Source: Alloyangia pacifica
GTDB lineage: Bacteria > Pseudomonadota > Alphaproteobacteria > Rhodobacterales > Rhodobacteraceae
Reading direction: 5' to 3'
Length of the DNA: 64,000 nt
NCBI RefSeq assembly: GCF_003111685.1
Contig: NZ_CP022190.1
Coordinates: 644,001-708,000, forward strand
Shown here: piece by piece, positions 44,148-51,494 of the stretch
Layout: the number at the start of each line of letters is the position of its first letter
Numbering within the stretch: the first letter of the stretch is position 1
The notes under the pieces: model-generated
The model's database searches: none
Seen by the model: only the letters and a program-made list of their open reading frames with translations
What the model was told of the DNA's origin: nothing
Translations under genes and position numbers: made by a program

Positions 44148-44666
44148 TCATCTGCCTGTCCTCACCCCCTCAAGAAGGATATCGTTCAAACTCTCACCGT
44201 GCAGAACCGAGATGTCTCCGGTGGATTCGAGCACGACCGCACGAACTTCCCTGAGGTCCAAAACATTGGCTTCGCGGAGTTTTGCGATGACGTCGCTGCG
44301 GGAGGTTCGCGTGCGCAACAGCGAGGCCTCCTGAAACTCACCGTCACGCATGAGCAAGGTCGGGGTGTTGCCGATCAATCCCTCGAAATCGTCACGCCGT
44401 GCGCGCGTCCGCGAGACGCCATACTGGATTCCGAGAAGAGCAGAAACGGCGATGAGAGCCTGCGCGACCCCGCTCCAGGTCGTCGCTTGGACGCATCCGG
44501 CCAGAAGTGACCCGATGGCGATCGTGGTGACGAAATCGAATGATGTCATCTTTGAGAATGCGCGCAAACCGATGACCCGAACGCAGATCACGACCCACGC
44601 CAGGCCGACCAGGGCAAGCAGCGTGCCGCGAAGGACAATATCGAGAGCAGCAATATCCGTGAACAT
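44148..44666 (-). CDS. DUF421 membrane protein (YetF-like)
   Basis: A 172-residue protein with three N-terminal helices and a cytoplasmic DUF421 domain. GLRAFSKMTSFDFVTTIAIGSL is the typical motif, and GNTPTLLMRDGEFQEASLLRTRTS follows. Function is not known; YetF relatives are linked to spore or stress envelopes in other bacteria. ATG 44666 overlaps the DUF998 stop (TGATG), so the two are one unit. Confidence 0.88.
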   Translation of the reverse strand: MFTDIAALDIVLRGTLLALVGLAWVVICVRVIGLRAFSKMTSFDFVTTIAIGSLLAGCVQATTWSGVAQALIAVSALLGIQYGVSRTRARRDDFEGLIGNTPTLLMRDGEFQEASLLRTRTSRSDVIAKLREANVLDLREVRAVVLESTGDISVLHGESLNDILLEGVRTGR

Positions 44667-45322
44667 CAGGTCGCCTTCCGCTGCTTGGCGCGTTGGTGGA
44701 AGAGGTGTGCAAGGGTCAGGACCAGCACGTAGGAAACGGCCCCAAGGTAGCGCTCGTAGATGCCGTCGACCGCCGTGGGCAGAAAGAAGAAGGTGGGTGC
44801 CGAGGCACACCAGACGACGCCGGTACCAATCAGGATCGTGCGATACCTTGGGCCGACCCGGGCTGCCCCGCGCGCCAAGGCAAAGCAGGCCGTGGCCATG
44901 GCGAGACCCAGCGCATAGACTAGGTAGGTGTGGATCACCCAGCCCTCGCTGTCATTGTCGCCGTATTCGTTGCGGGCCCCAATGAGGAAAACCAGAAGGC
45001 CAAAGACGATGAGTGCAATGATCCCGACACTCCAATCCCAGGCGCCGAGGTGGACATGCGCCGCCAGCACCGCAAGACCGATCAATGCCGCGGAAAAGGC
45101 GTAGAGGCCTGTATCGACGATGAACTCATAGCGCCCTGCGCCGAGATCACTGATGGTGTCCGCAATCCAGTCGTGGTCGGGAACAACGAAATCAGCGATC
45201 AAGATAGAGGTGGCGAGCGCTACGCAACCGAAGATCGCCAGCAGAACAAGAGCGTGCATAAGAGCAGGTCGCTCGGCGGTTTCGGCGGGCAACTGGCGGG
45301 GGGTCTCCGCGGTTAGTGGCAT
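44666..45322 (-). CDS. DUF998 membrane protein
   Basis: A 218-residue protein with six helices. DFVVPDHDWIADTISDLGAG and YGDNDSEGWVIHTYLVYALG fit DUF998. ATG 45322 has GAGGAG upstream. Function is unknown. It is translationally coupled to the DUF421 gene. Confidence 0.85.
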   Translation of the reverse strand: MPLTAETPRQLPAETAERPALMHALVLLAIFGCVALATSILIADFVVPDHDWIADTISDLGAGRYEFIVDTGLYAFSAALIGLAVLAAHVHLGAWDWSVGIIALIVFGLLVFLIGARNEYGDNDSEGWVIHTYLVYALGLAMATACFALARGAARVGPRYRTILIGTGVVWCASAPTFFFLPTAVDGIYERYLGAVSYVLVLTLAHLFHQRAKQRKAT

Positions 45323-45447
45323 CTGAGCTCCTCGGGATAAAGGACCAACGTTCCCGGGGCTCATTGGTTCATTTATTAAGGATGTGCTCTGATCCCACCC
45401 CTCCCGACAGCTTTTTTGCTCGTTGGGCCGATGTCTTGGGTCGATGT

Positions 45448-45478
45448 TGCAGCAATTGCGCTGGTGGCAATTGCTGCA
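45448..45478 (-). terminator. 12-bp perfect hairpin after the esterase gene
   Basis: TGCAGCAATTGC at 45448-45459 and GCAATTGCTGCA at 45467-45478 surround a seven-base loop. On the minus strand it follows the esterase stop by 26 bases. No U-tract, so the function is inferred. Confidence 0.55.
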
Positions 45479-45504
45479 CGCGATATCAGGGGCGACCCTA
45501 CGCT

Positions 45505-46596
45505 TCAGCCAGTCTGCCGCGTGGAGAGGTTGAAGAAGAAGCGGACCATCTCGGCGCTCGCATCCGGGCCTTTCGGATCGGTATAGCTGCCTGCGGGCTG
45601 TCCGCCGGACCACGCATGTCCCAGCCCCTCGACGACCCAGTGTTCGACCGCTTCCGTGCCTGCGCCGTCGTAGGTCGTGCCAAGTTTATAGGACCGACCC
45701 CCCGCCGCGCCCGCAGCTTCGGTTTGAAGGCTCTGCGCCGGGCCGCCCTCGAGAGCCTGCCGGACGATACCTGCGCCGTTGGACGGGTGCACGGTGGCAT
45801 CGGCATCCCCGTGAAAGACGATGGTTCGCGTGGGTGCCTTGCGCGGTGCGCTACCGGCCTCACGACCGGCCATGGCCGAAAAGGCCGAGGGCACATCTTT
45901 CGCGGCCCCCGCGGGCAGACCCGAATGCGCGCCCACTGCCTTGAACAGCTCCGGGTAGGCGCCGCCAAGGATGACTGCCATTGCCGCGCCCGCCGAGAGA
46001 CCCGCCACGAAGACCTTGTCCCCCGGTATGGCATGGCGCGCGATGACCTCGCGCGTCAGGCCGGCAAGGATCGCTGGCTCGCCCCGATCCCGCGTCTGGT
46101 CACCGCGGCTGAACCAGTTCCAGCAGGACTGGGCGTTGTCGCCGCGCGATTGATGCGGGTAGACCACAACGAACCCATGCTGCTCGGCGAGGGCGTTCAT
46201 GCCGGTCCCGGCGGCAAAATTCTCCGGGGTCTGGGTGCAGCCGTGAAGCATCACCACGAGGCCGGTGATCCCCTCCTGCGCAGAGGCGGGCACGTAGGTG
46301 CGGTAGCGGCGCGTTCCGGCGGCGCAGGTGAAACTGTCCTCGGCGAATTGTGCGCCGTCCGGAAGATCGGCGGGCGGCGTGGCGGGCCGGCCGTCAGGGT
46401 GTAGGCGCGCCATCAGGCCGGAAAGCGCCGAGGTCAGCGTTTCATTGCCGTCACCGGCGGGCGGCCCGGCCACCGGTCCGGCCGTCAGGCCGTGCTGGGC
46501 GAGGGTTCTGGTCACGAGGTCGTTGGCGGAGGCAAGCCGCGCAGCGCGCGTTTGCCCGGTCGCCGGGCGCCATGCGCCGGCGTTGAGATTGATCAT
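45505..46596 (-). CDS. PHB depolymerase-family esterase
   Basis: A 363-residue alpha/beta hydrolase. The lipase box GLSAG (in VFVAGLSAGAAMAVIL) carries the nucleophilic Ser. VVMLHGCTQTPENFAAG is the oxyanion region, and VVEGLGHAWSGG contains the catalytic His. The family includes extracellular PHB depolymerases and feruloyl esterases. No obvious signal peptide is seen, so it may be cytoplasmic or use another route. It follows a ribbon-helix-helix gene by 26 bases. Confidence 0.9.
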   Translation of the reverse strand: MINLNAGAWRPATGQTRAARLASANDLVTRTLAQHGLTAGPVAGPPAGDGNETLTSALSGLMARLHPDGRPATPPADLPDGAQFAEDSFTCAAGTRRYRTYVPASAQEGITGLVVMLHGCTQTPENFAAGTGMNALAEQHGFVVVYPHQSRGDNAQSCWNWFSRGDQTRDRGEPAILAGLTREVIARHAIPGDKVFVAGLSAGAAMAVILGGAYPELFKAVGAHSGLPAGAAKDVPSAFSAMAGREAGSAPRKAPTRTIVFHGDADATVHPSNGAGIVRQALEGGPAQSLQTEAAGAAGGRSYKLGTTYDGAGTEAVEHWVVEGLGHAWSGGQPAGSYTDPKGPDASAEMVRFFFNLSTRQTG

Positions 46597-46622
46597 CTGG
46601 TCCGTCCTTGTAAGAGCCGACG

Positions 46623-47042
46623 CTACAGGATGCGGTCGGCGAGGGCCTTCTTGATGTCCGCGGACGCCTGGAGGCTGCCGAGAACGGTGATCGAGCCGAT
46701 GGTCGCCCGGGCGAGGTCGGGCGTGACGTCTGAGCCGATGCGGGCGAGGCCCACGACCTTGATATGCAGGACCTCGCCCGCCGCACGAAGCTGTTCGAGC
46801 TCCGCCCGGCCGAAATCCCGAAGGCCGAGCTCCATGGTGTGGCGCTCGATGGAGCGGTCGACAGCCTCTCCATGTGTATCCAGTTGCTTGCGGATCGCCG
46901 TGCGGATGAAGTCGCTGCGGTTCGAGTAGAACCCCTCCTGCACCAGCAGATCAATGCGACCCAAGTCGACAAAGCCGAGATTGATGGTGATCTTCTCGTT
47001 GTCGGGCTGCTTGCCCCTGAGCTGTCTTACCTCGGCCATCAT
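46623..47042 (-). CDS. Ribbon-helix-helix (CopG-type) DNA-binding protein
   Basis: A 139-residue protein. KITINLGFVDLGRIDLLVQEGFYSNRSDFIRTAIRKQL (residues about 15-52) is a ribbon-helix-helix domain like those found next to PHB-depolymerase-like genes in alphaproteobacteria. The C-terminal half has no recognised domain. GGAGAAACG precedes ATG 47042; a second ATG follows directly. It probably represses the esterase gene and itself. Confidence 0.85.
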   Translation of the reverse strand: MMAEVRQLRGKQPDNEKITINLGFVDLGRIDLLVQEGFYSNRSDFIRTAIRKQLDTHGEAVDRSIERHTMELGLRDFGRAELEQLRAAGEVLHIKVVGLARIGSDVTPDLARATIGSITVLGSLQASADIKKALADRIL

Positions 47043-47125
47043 CGTTTCTCCATCTGCATGGATGGCATATGGATGTTCTTTTGTGGAGTGCAAGGGGCCA
47101 GGCACGTTAGTCTGTAGTGAGATCG

Positions 47126-47165
47126 CGCCACGAGCGTACCTAAGCCCGCTTAGGGGCATGGCGCT
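47126..47165. repeat. Inverted repeat upstream of the RHH gene
   Basis: CCTAAGC at 47140-47146 and GCTTAGG at 47149-47155 form a near-palindrome, with outer GCGCCA (47126-47131) and TGGCGC (47160-47165) arms. It sits 84-123 bases upstream of the RHH start and may be its operator. Confidence 0.4.
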
Positions 47166-47314
47166 CGCCATCTGCCTTTGCTGCAGGGACAAGTGCAGCA
47201 GGGCCCGCCTTTGTCCGCCGCCTCAAAACGCCCAACAGCCTCACGCCGTAGGAGTACATTATCAACCCGATCCAAAGGACACCGGGACTGAACACTTAAG
47301 CCTGCTTATCTCAG

Positions 47315-48166
47315 CTATCTCTCAGGGCAGGCGGACCAAGGATTATCCGGCAAAGTGAATTTCCGACGCAAATCTTGGGTGACACGTCGATAACGCAGAA
47401 CTTTGCGGAAAAATCGGACCGGATGGGCCAGCATATCGCCAAGCGGCGTCATAACCGCGGCCAATTGCCCGCTGCCGCTGGTCGATTGCGGATTGCCAAT
47501 GCGGTAGACTGCCCCCGCAAAGGGCAAGTCCTGCAGCGGATGGCCCTGCGCTGCCAAATCTTCGTGGATAAAAATATGACTGCCCAAGCGGCGTTTGATG
47601 GCCGCGATGTCTGGATCTCCATTGGCCTTGGAAAACGAACCCAGCAGGTCGCGCCGGATAATATGCGACGTGCCGCACATCATGTGAAATCCGGGTTTCG
47701 CAAAACACCAGCCGCCCCCGCTCCAGACATAGCCTTCGTGGATGTTCCAGCCTGGGGCATCGCGGTGGGCATCCACGAACGCAGCCAACCCGCAATGTAC
47801 GAAGTCGTCAAGATCAACAACCATAACACAGGACGTGTCTGAGATACCCTTCAATCCGGCGTAGATCCGTAGTCCCTTGTCGTGGCGAACGGCGTCGTAA
47901 TACAATTGCCGGTTCGCTTTCCTGTCGGGCAGGTCCGGCAGCGGCAGGTCCACTCTGACGATGCGGCAGTTCCGGGGCATGTCCGGCAATGGAGCCCCGG
48001 CATTGGCAACCACGACACATTCCCAGTTGGTCGACGTCTGCGCCGAAACAGATGCTAGCGTCTGACGAAGATAGCTCTGCAGCGCGCTCCAATCCGTGAC
48101 GGATCTGGGATGACGGACTGGAATGATAAAGACAAGGGATGTCGTCATGGCGGGCATAGCTTTCAT
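47315..48166 (-). CDS. GT-A-fold glycosyltransferase
   Basis: A 283-residue protein that opens with SLVFIIPVRHPRSVTDWSAL. VMVVDLDDFVHCGL (about residue 115-128) contains a DxD-like metal/sugar-nucleotide motif. HMMCGTSHIIRRDLL fits a family-2-like glycosyltransferase. It is alone, with no polysaccharide genes nearby. ATGs at 48166, 48157 and 48148 are all possible; the last gives a conventional MTTSLVFIIPV start. It lies next to an AT-rich tract and an IS pair, so it may be acquired. Confidence 0.75.
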   Translation of the reverse strand: MKAMPAMTTSLVFIIPVRHPRSVTDWSALQSYLRQTLASVSAQTSTNWECVVVANAGAPLPDMPRNCRIVRVDLPLPDLPDRKANRQLYYDAVRHDKGLRIYAGLKGISDTSCVMVVDLDDFVHCGLAAFVDAHRDAPGWNIHEGYVWSGGGWCFAKPGFHMMCGTSHIIRRDLLGSFSKANGDPDIAAIKRRLGSHIFIHEDLAAQGHPLQDLPFAGAVYRIGNPQSTSGSGQLAAVMTPLGDMLAHPVRFFRKVLRYRRVTQDLRRKFTLPDNPWSACPER

Positions 48167-48229
48167 TGGGGCATGGTTTTCAGCGCCTTGTGCTCAGGGT
48201 CTGGTGCAGGGCGCAAGGCTCGGAGTGAC

Positions 48230-48420
48230 GACACTCGGCAATGCCATGCCATAGGTATTTAGTATCGGCGCGTGATATATTGTATTTGGATGAATATTTA
48301 TTAATCGGGTATACATATCCTTCACGGTTATTCGAAAGACGGGACGTCGCACGGAGTTTTGAGTCAATTCTAGAAAAATAAATATTTCATTAAATCGGTG
48401 AGTGGCTGTGGGGTTGCTTG
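48230..48420. other. AT-rich tract between the glycosyltransferase and the IS pair
   Basis: This stretch is much richer in A+T than its neighbours (for example GATATATTGTATTTGGATG and AAAAATAAATATTTCATTAA). It has no gene. It should contain the glycosyltransferase promoter, and looks like foreign or hot-spot DNA. Confidence 0.5.
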
Positions 48421-48421
48421 G

Positions 48422-49470
48422 GGCGTTGTTGCACAAAGGGGCGAGGGATTCACCTCGTGAATCCAATGTAGTAGCCGGAAGGTATGAGCAGACCTCCGAA
48501 GACGACCTACAAGACCACCAACTGGCAAAGCTACAATCAGGCGCTGAGGCAGCGCGGATCACTGACCGTTTGGTTCGATCCCTCGATGCATTGGGAAGCC
48601 ATTCCGTCGGGGCGTCGCGGCCGTCAGCAGGCCTATAGCGACGCTGCGATCCAGGCCTGCCTCACCCTCAAGACACTCCTCGGGCTGCCGCTCCGCCAAG
48701 CGACCGGTTTCGTGGCGAGCCTGCTCGAACTGTCCGGGCTCGGCTGGTCCGTGCCGGACTTCAGCACTCTGTCACGTCGCCAGAAGACTTTGAGCGTGAC
48801 GATCCCGTATCGCGGTTCCAAGGGGCCGCTGCATCTGCTCGTGGACAGCACCGGCATCAAGGTGGAAGGCGAAGGCGAGTGGCACACGCGCAAGCATGGC
48901 GGCTCGAAACGAAGGGTCTGGCGCAAGCTCCACCTCGGGATCGATGAGGAAACGCTGGAGATCCGGGCGGTCGAGGTCACCTCCAGCAATGTCGGCGACG
49001 CGCCGATGCTGCCGGACCTGCTTGCCCAGCTGCCCCCGGATCAGGAGATCGCCACCGTTACAGCAGACGGTGCCTACGACACGCGCGCCTGCCACGACGC
49101 CATCGCTGACCGCGGTGCGGCAGCAATCATTCCGCCCCGCCGCAACGCGAGACCCTGGACGCCGGACACGGCAGGAGCCCGAGCGCGCAACGAGATACTG
49201 CGGACGTCAAAGCATCTTGGCCGGGCGCTGTGGCGGAACTGGAGCGGCTACCACCGACGTAGCAGGGTGGAGACGAAAATGAACTGCGTAAAGCTACTCG
49301 GACAGAAGCTGATGTCCCGCGACTTCGACCGCCAGGTTGCCGAAGTTCAGCTCCGTGCGGCGGTGATGAACCGCTTCACTGCCCTCGGCATCCCGGTCAC
49401 CGTGGCCCTGGGATAAGTGTGTCCGGGGAAAGGGGAACTGCGGTAATCATCTGATTTGTGCAACAGCGCC
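48422..49470 (+). mobile_element. IS903-like element (IS5 family), intact
   Basis: A 1049-bp element with terminal inverted repeats GGCGTTGTTGCACAAA (48422-48437) and, on the opposite strand, GGCGCTGTTGCACAAA (49455-49470), one mismatch in 16. It contains one intact transposase gene. Its right end abuts a 9-bp target sequence that is found again in inverted orientation at 49728-49736 (see the rearranged partner element). Confidence 0.9.
48484..49416 (+). CDS. IS5-family (IS903 group) transposase
   Basis: A 310-residue DDE transposase with catalytic D121 (LLVDSTGIK), D195 (TADGAYD) and E263 (RSRVETKMN). The N-terminal TTNWQSYNQALRQRGSL and the LPLRQATGFVASLLELSGL region are typical. It is complete, with no frameshift, so it is probably active. 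Confidence 0.95.
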   Translation: MSRPPKTTYKTTNWQSYNQALRQRGSLTVWFDPSMHWEAIPSGRRGRQQAYSDAAIQACLTLKTLLGLPLRQATGFVASLLELSGLGWSVPDFSTLSRRQKTLSVTIPYRGSKGPLHLLVDSTGIKVEGEGEWHTRKHGGSKRRVWRKLHLGIDEETLEIRAVEVTSSNVGDAPMLPDLLAQLPPDQEIATVTADGAYDTRACHDAIADRGAAAIIPPRRNARPWTPDTAGARARNEILRTSKHLGRALWRNWSGYHRRSRVETKMNCVKLLGQKLMSRDFDRQVAEVQLRAAVMNRFTALGIPVTVALG

Positions 49471-49661
49471 ATCGACAGGCAGAACTGGATCGCCGCATCC
49501 GAGAAGACTGGCGGGCGTCCGGGGCGGCCCTCATGCGGCGCGTGCCAAGCCATCTCCTTGTCCAGCCAGATCAGCAGAGACCCGCGCTTCGTCAGCGCAG
49601 CGTTGTAGGCGGACCAGTTCGTCGTGCGGTAGCGGGCGGGCTTGGGCTCGGGCTTGCTCAT
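49471..49661 (-). pseudogene. Transposase N-terminal fragment (inverted)
   Basis: From ATG 49661 it encodes KPARYRTTNWSAYNAALTKR and continues to AAIQFCLS, then runs into the other element's end. It is the missing N-terminus of the plus-strand fragment, about 64 codons. Confidence 0.88.
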
Positions 49662-49727
49662 GACGCCCGTCTAACCGCTTGGATTCGTGATGTGAATCTT
49701 TCACGATGAGATTTCTGCAACAACGCC

Positions 49728-50484
49728 CCTGTCGATCAAGGTGCTATTCAAGCTGCCGCTCAGGCAGACTGCCGGGATGGTCGCAAGCCTCCTGCGCCTC
49801 GCCGGGCTGGACTGGCCCGTTCCAGACTTCTCCACGCTGTGCCGCCGACAGAAGACTCTTAAGGTGCAGATCCCCTATCGCCGTGCCGGTGGGCCGCTGA
49901 ACCTGCTGGTGGACAGCACCGGCATCAAGTTCCTCGGCGATGGCGAATGGCAGGCCCGGAAGCACGGTTTGCAAGGCCGTCGCCAATGGCGCAAGGTCCA
50001 TCTGGCCATGGACACCGCCACTTCCGACATCCGCGCGGTCGAGTTTACCCCCAGCCGGGAAGGCGACAGCCCCGTCCTGCCAGACCTGCTGGACCAGATC
50101 CCGGACGACGAAGACATCGGCACCGTGACCGCAGACGGCGCCTACGACACCCGCCGCTGCCATAGCGCCATCATCGCACGCGGTGGCACTGCGATCATCC
50201 CGATCCGCAAGAACGGTCGGCCATGGAAAGGCGACTGCCCAGCTGCCCGGGCGCGCAACGAAACCCTGCGCGCCACACGTCACTATAGCAGGGCGTTCTG
50301 GAAGCGGTGGACCGGATACCATATCCGCAGCCGCGCCGAGGCCAGGATGCGATGCCTGAAGGCCTTCGGCGAGCGCATCGCCGCCAGAGACCCCGACCGC
50401 CAGACTGCCGAATTCCACATCCGCGTCGCCCTCATGAACCGCTTCAACGCCCTCGGCACAGCCGAGATCGTCCGCGTGACCTGA
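49728..50484 (+). pseudogene. Transposase C-terminal fragment
   Basis: It begins LSIKVLFKLPLRQTAGM and reads without break to the stop at 50484, about 250 codons. It has D in LLVDSTGIK, D in TADGAYD and E in RSRAEARMR, so the catalytic core is whole, but no start codon or N-terminus remains in this orientation. Confidence 0.88.
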
Positions 50485-50538
50485 ACCTGACGGGGAAAGG
50501 GCCCCCCACGCCTCAGGACGCCGTTCTGCAACAACGCC

Positions 50539-50948
50539 CCCCTTGCGCATACTTATGCTTCCGTTTGCGCATTCATCTGCTTTCTCTGACTCTCGCCTCG
50601 CCAAAGCGATCGGCCTCTCAGTCCAGTGGCGTCAACAAGCGCAGGTTGCGCGCCGTCTAAGCGGACCCATCCGAGATCTTATGGCCGGTCCGAGCGCCTC
50701 ACTGGACCGGCTGCCTGGAGGAATGACTAAAAAGCCGAGTGAAGGTGGGATGCATCCCAGCCCTTCGAAATAGACCTTGGCTGCCCCATGTGTCCTCTTC
50801 ATCCGAATATTGACCCCGATCGATCCGAGACGGGGGCGATATCAACATATGGAGAAGGCGCCCAGCGGGCGCCCTATATCTTGTTCGATGCTTAGCTTCG
50901 CGGGACCCTTGCCCCGATTTTGAGACAACTTTGCTCCGATTTACACAC
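50539..50948. other. Intergenic region after the IS pair
   Basis: About 410 bases without a recognised gene. GCCGGTCC at 50684-50691 and GGACCGGC at 50704-50711 form a perfect 8-bp hairpin. A second hairpin at 50857-50873 is listed separately. Confidence 0.5.
50857..50873 (-). terminator. Terminator-like hairpin after the complex I subunit gene
   Basis: GGCGCCC at 50857-50863 and GGGCGCC at 50867-50873, loop of three. On the minus strand it follows the NDUFS4-like stop by about 75 bases and is followed by CTTCTCC. Confidence 0.5.
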
Positions 50949-51260
50949 TCAGTGCGTCCAGGCGCTCCGGCGATCCACCGCGAAATTTTCGGCATAGCCG
51001 CGGGCGCGCAGGTTGGGCTTGCGCTTGTTGGGCTCGTTCACCTGCGCCTCGATGCCGTGCTCGGCGGCATAGGCGAGGGCCGCCTCCTTGCTGTCGAACT
51101 TCAGACGGACCTGGCTCTGGGTGTCAGACGAGGAGGTCCAGCCCATCAGCGGGTCGACCTCGCGCGGGGAGGCGGGGAAGAATTCGAGAATCCAGTCCCT
51201 GGTCTTGGCTTGTCCCGACGACATTGCCGTCCGAGACGGCTGGTAAATCCGTGCACGCAT
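50949..51260 (-). CDS. Complex I accessory subunit, NDUFS4-like (ETC complex I subunit)
   Basis: A 103-residue protein. [39 protein letters not shown] and [11 protein letters not shown] match the alphaproteobacterial counterparts of mitochondrial NDUFS4 (18 kDa subunit) that stabilise the NADH module of complex I. AGGAGGGATTCC precedes ATG 51260. It lies divergent to uvrB. The basic C-terminus [18 protein letters not shown] is usual. Confidence 0.93.
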   Translation of the reverse strand: MRARIYQPSRTAMSSGQAKTRDWILEFFPASPREVDPLMGWTSSSDTQSQVRLKFDSKEAALAYAAEHGIEAQVNEPNKRKPNLRARGYAENFAVDRRSAWTH

Positions 51261-51376
51261 GGAATCCCTCCTGACATTCATTGGCGTTATCGAGAATTTA
51301 TAGTGCCGGGGCAAGAGATCGCGGCGCGGCGGTGCGGCAAATCTTCCCGAACCCTTGCGTCTTGCCCGCAGAAAAG

Positions 51377-51391
51377 GAACATTCCGTGAAA
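51377..51391. promoter_or_regulatory. Possible LexA box upstream of uvrB
   Basis: GAAC-ATTCCGT-GAAA matches the alphaproteobacterial LexA consensus GAAC-N7-GAAC except for the last base. It lies 104 bases before the uvrB ATG. Confidence 0.35.
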
Positions 51392-51494
51392 ATGCCATGC
51401 GCCCGCGAGCGAGTCCCCCCAGCCAACCGAGCCCGAAACCCCTTGAAATTGCCGTTCGGCGCGACACGTCTTGCAGGCGCCTGGAGATGACCAC

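Larger units (their letters stand above)
49471..50538. mobile_element. Second IS903-like element, split and partly inverted
   Basis: The left terminal repeat (15 bases GGCGTTGTTGCAGAA read on the minus strand, 49713-49727) and the first 64 codons are on the minus strand; the remainder and right repeat (50524-50538) are on the plus strand. The 9-bp ATCGACAGG (49471-49479) beside the first element and CCTGTCGAT (49728-49736) are the same target site in opposite orientation. Put back together the element is about 1059 bp, the same size as the first. Confidence 0.85.
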
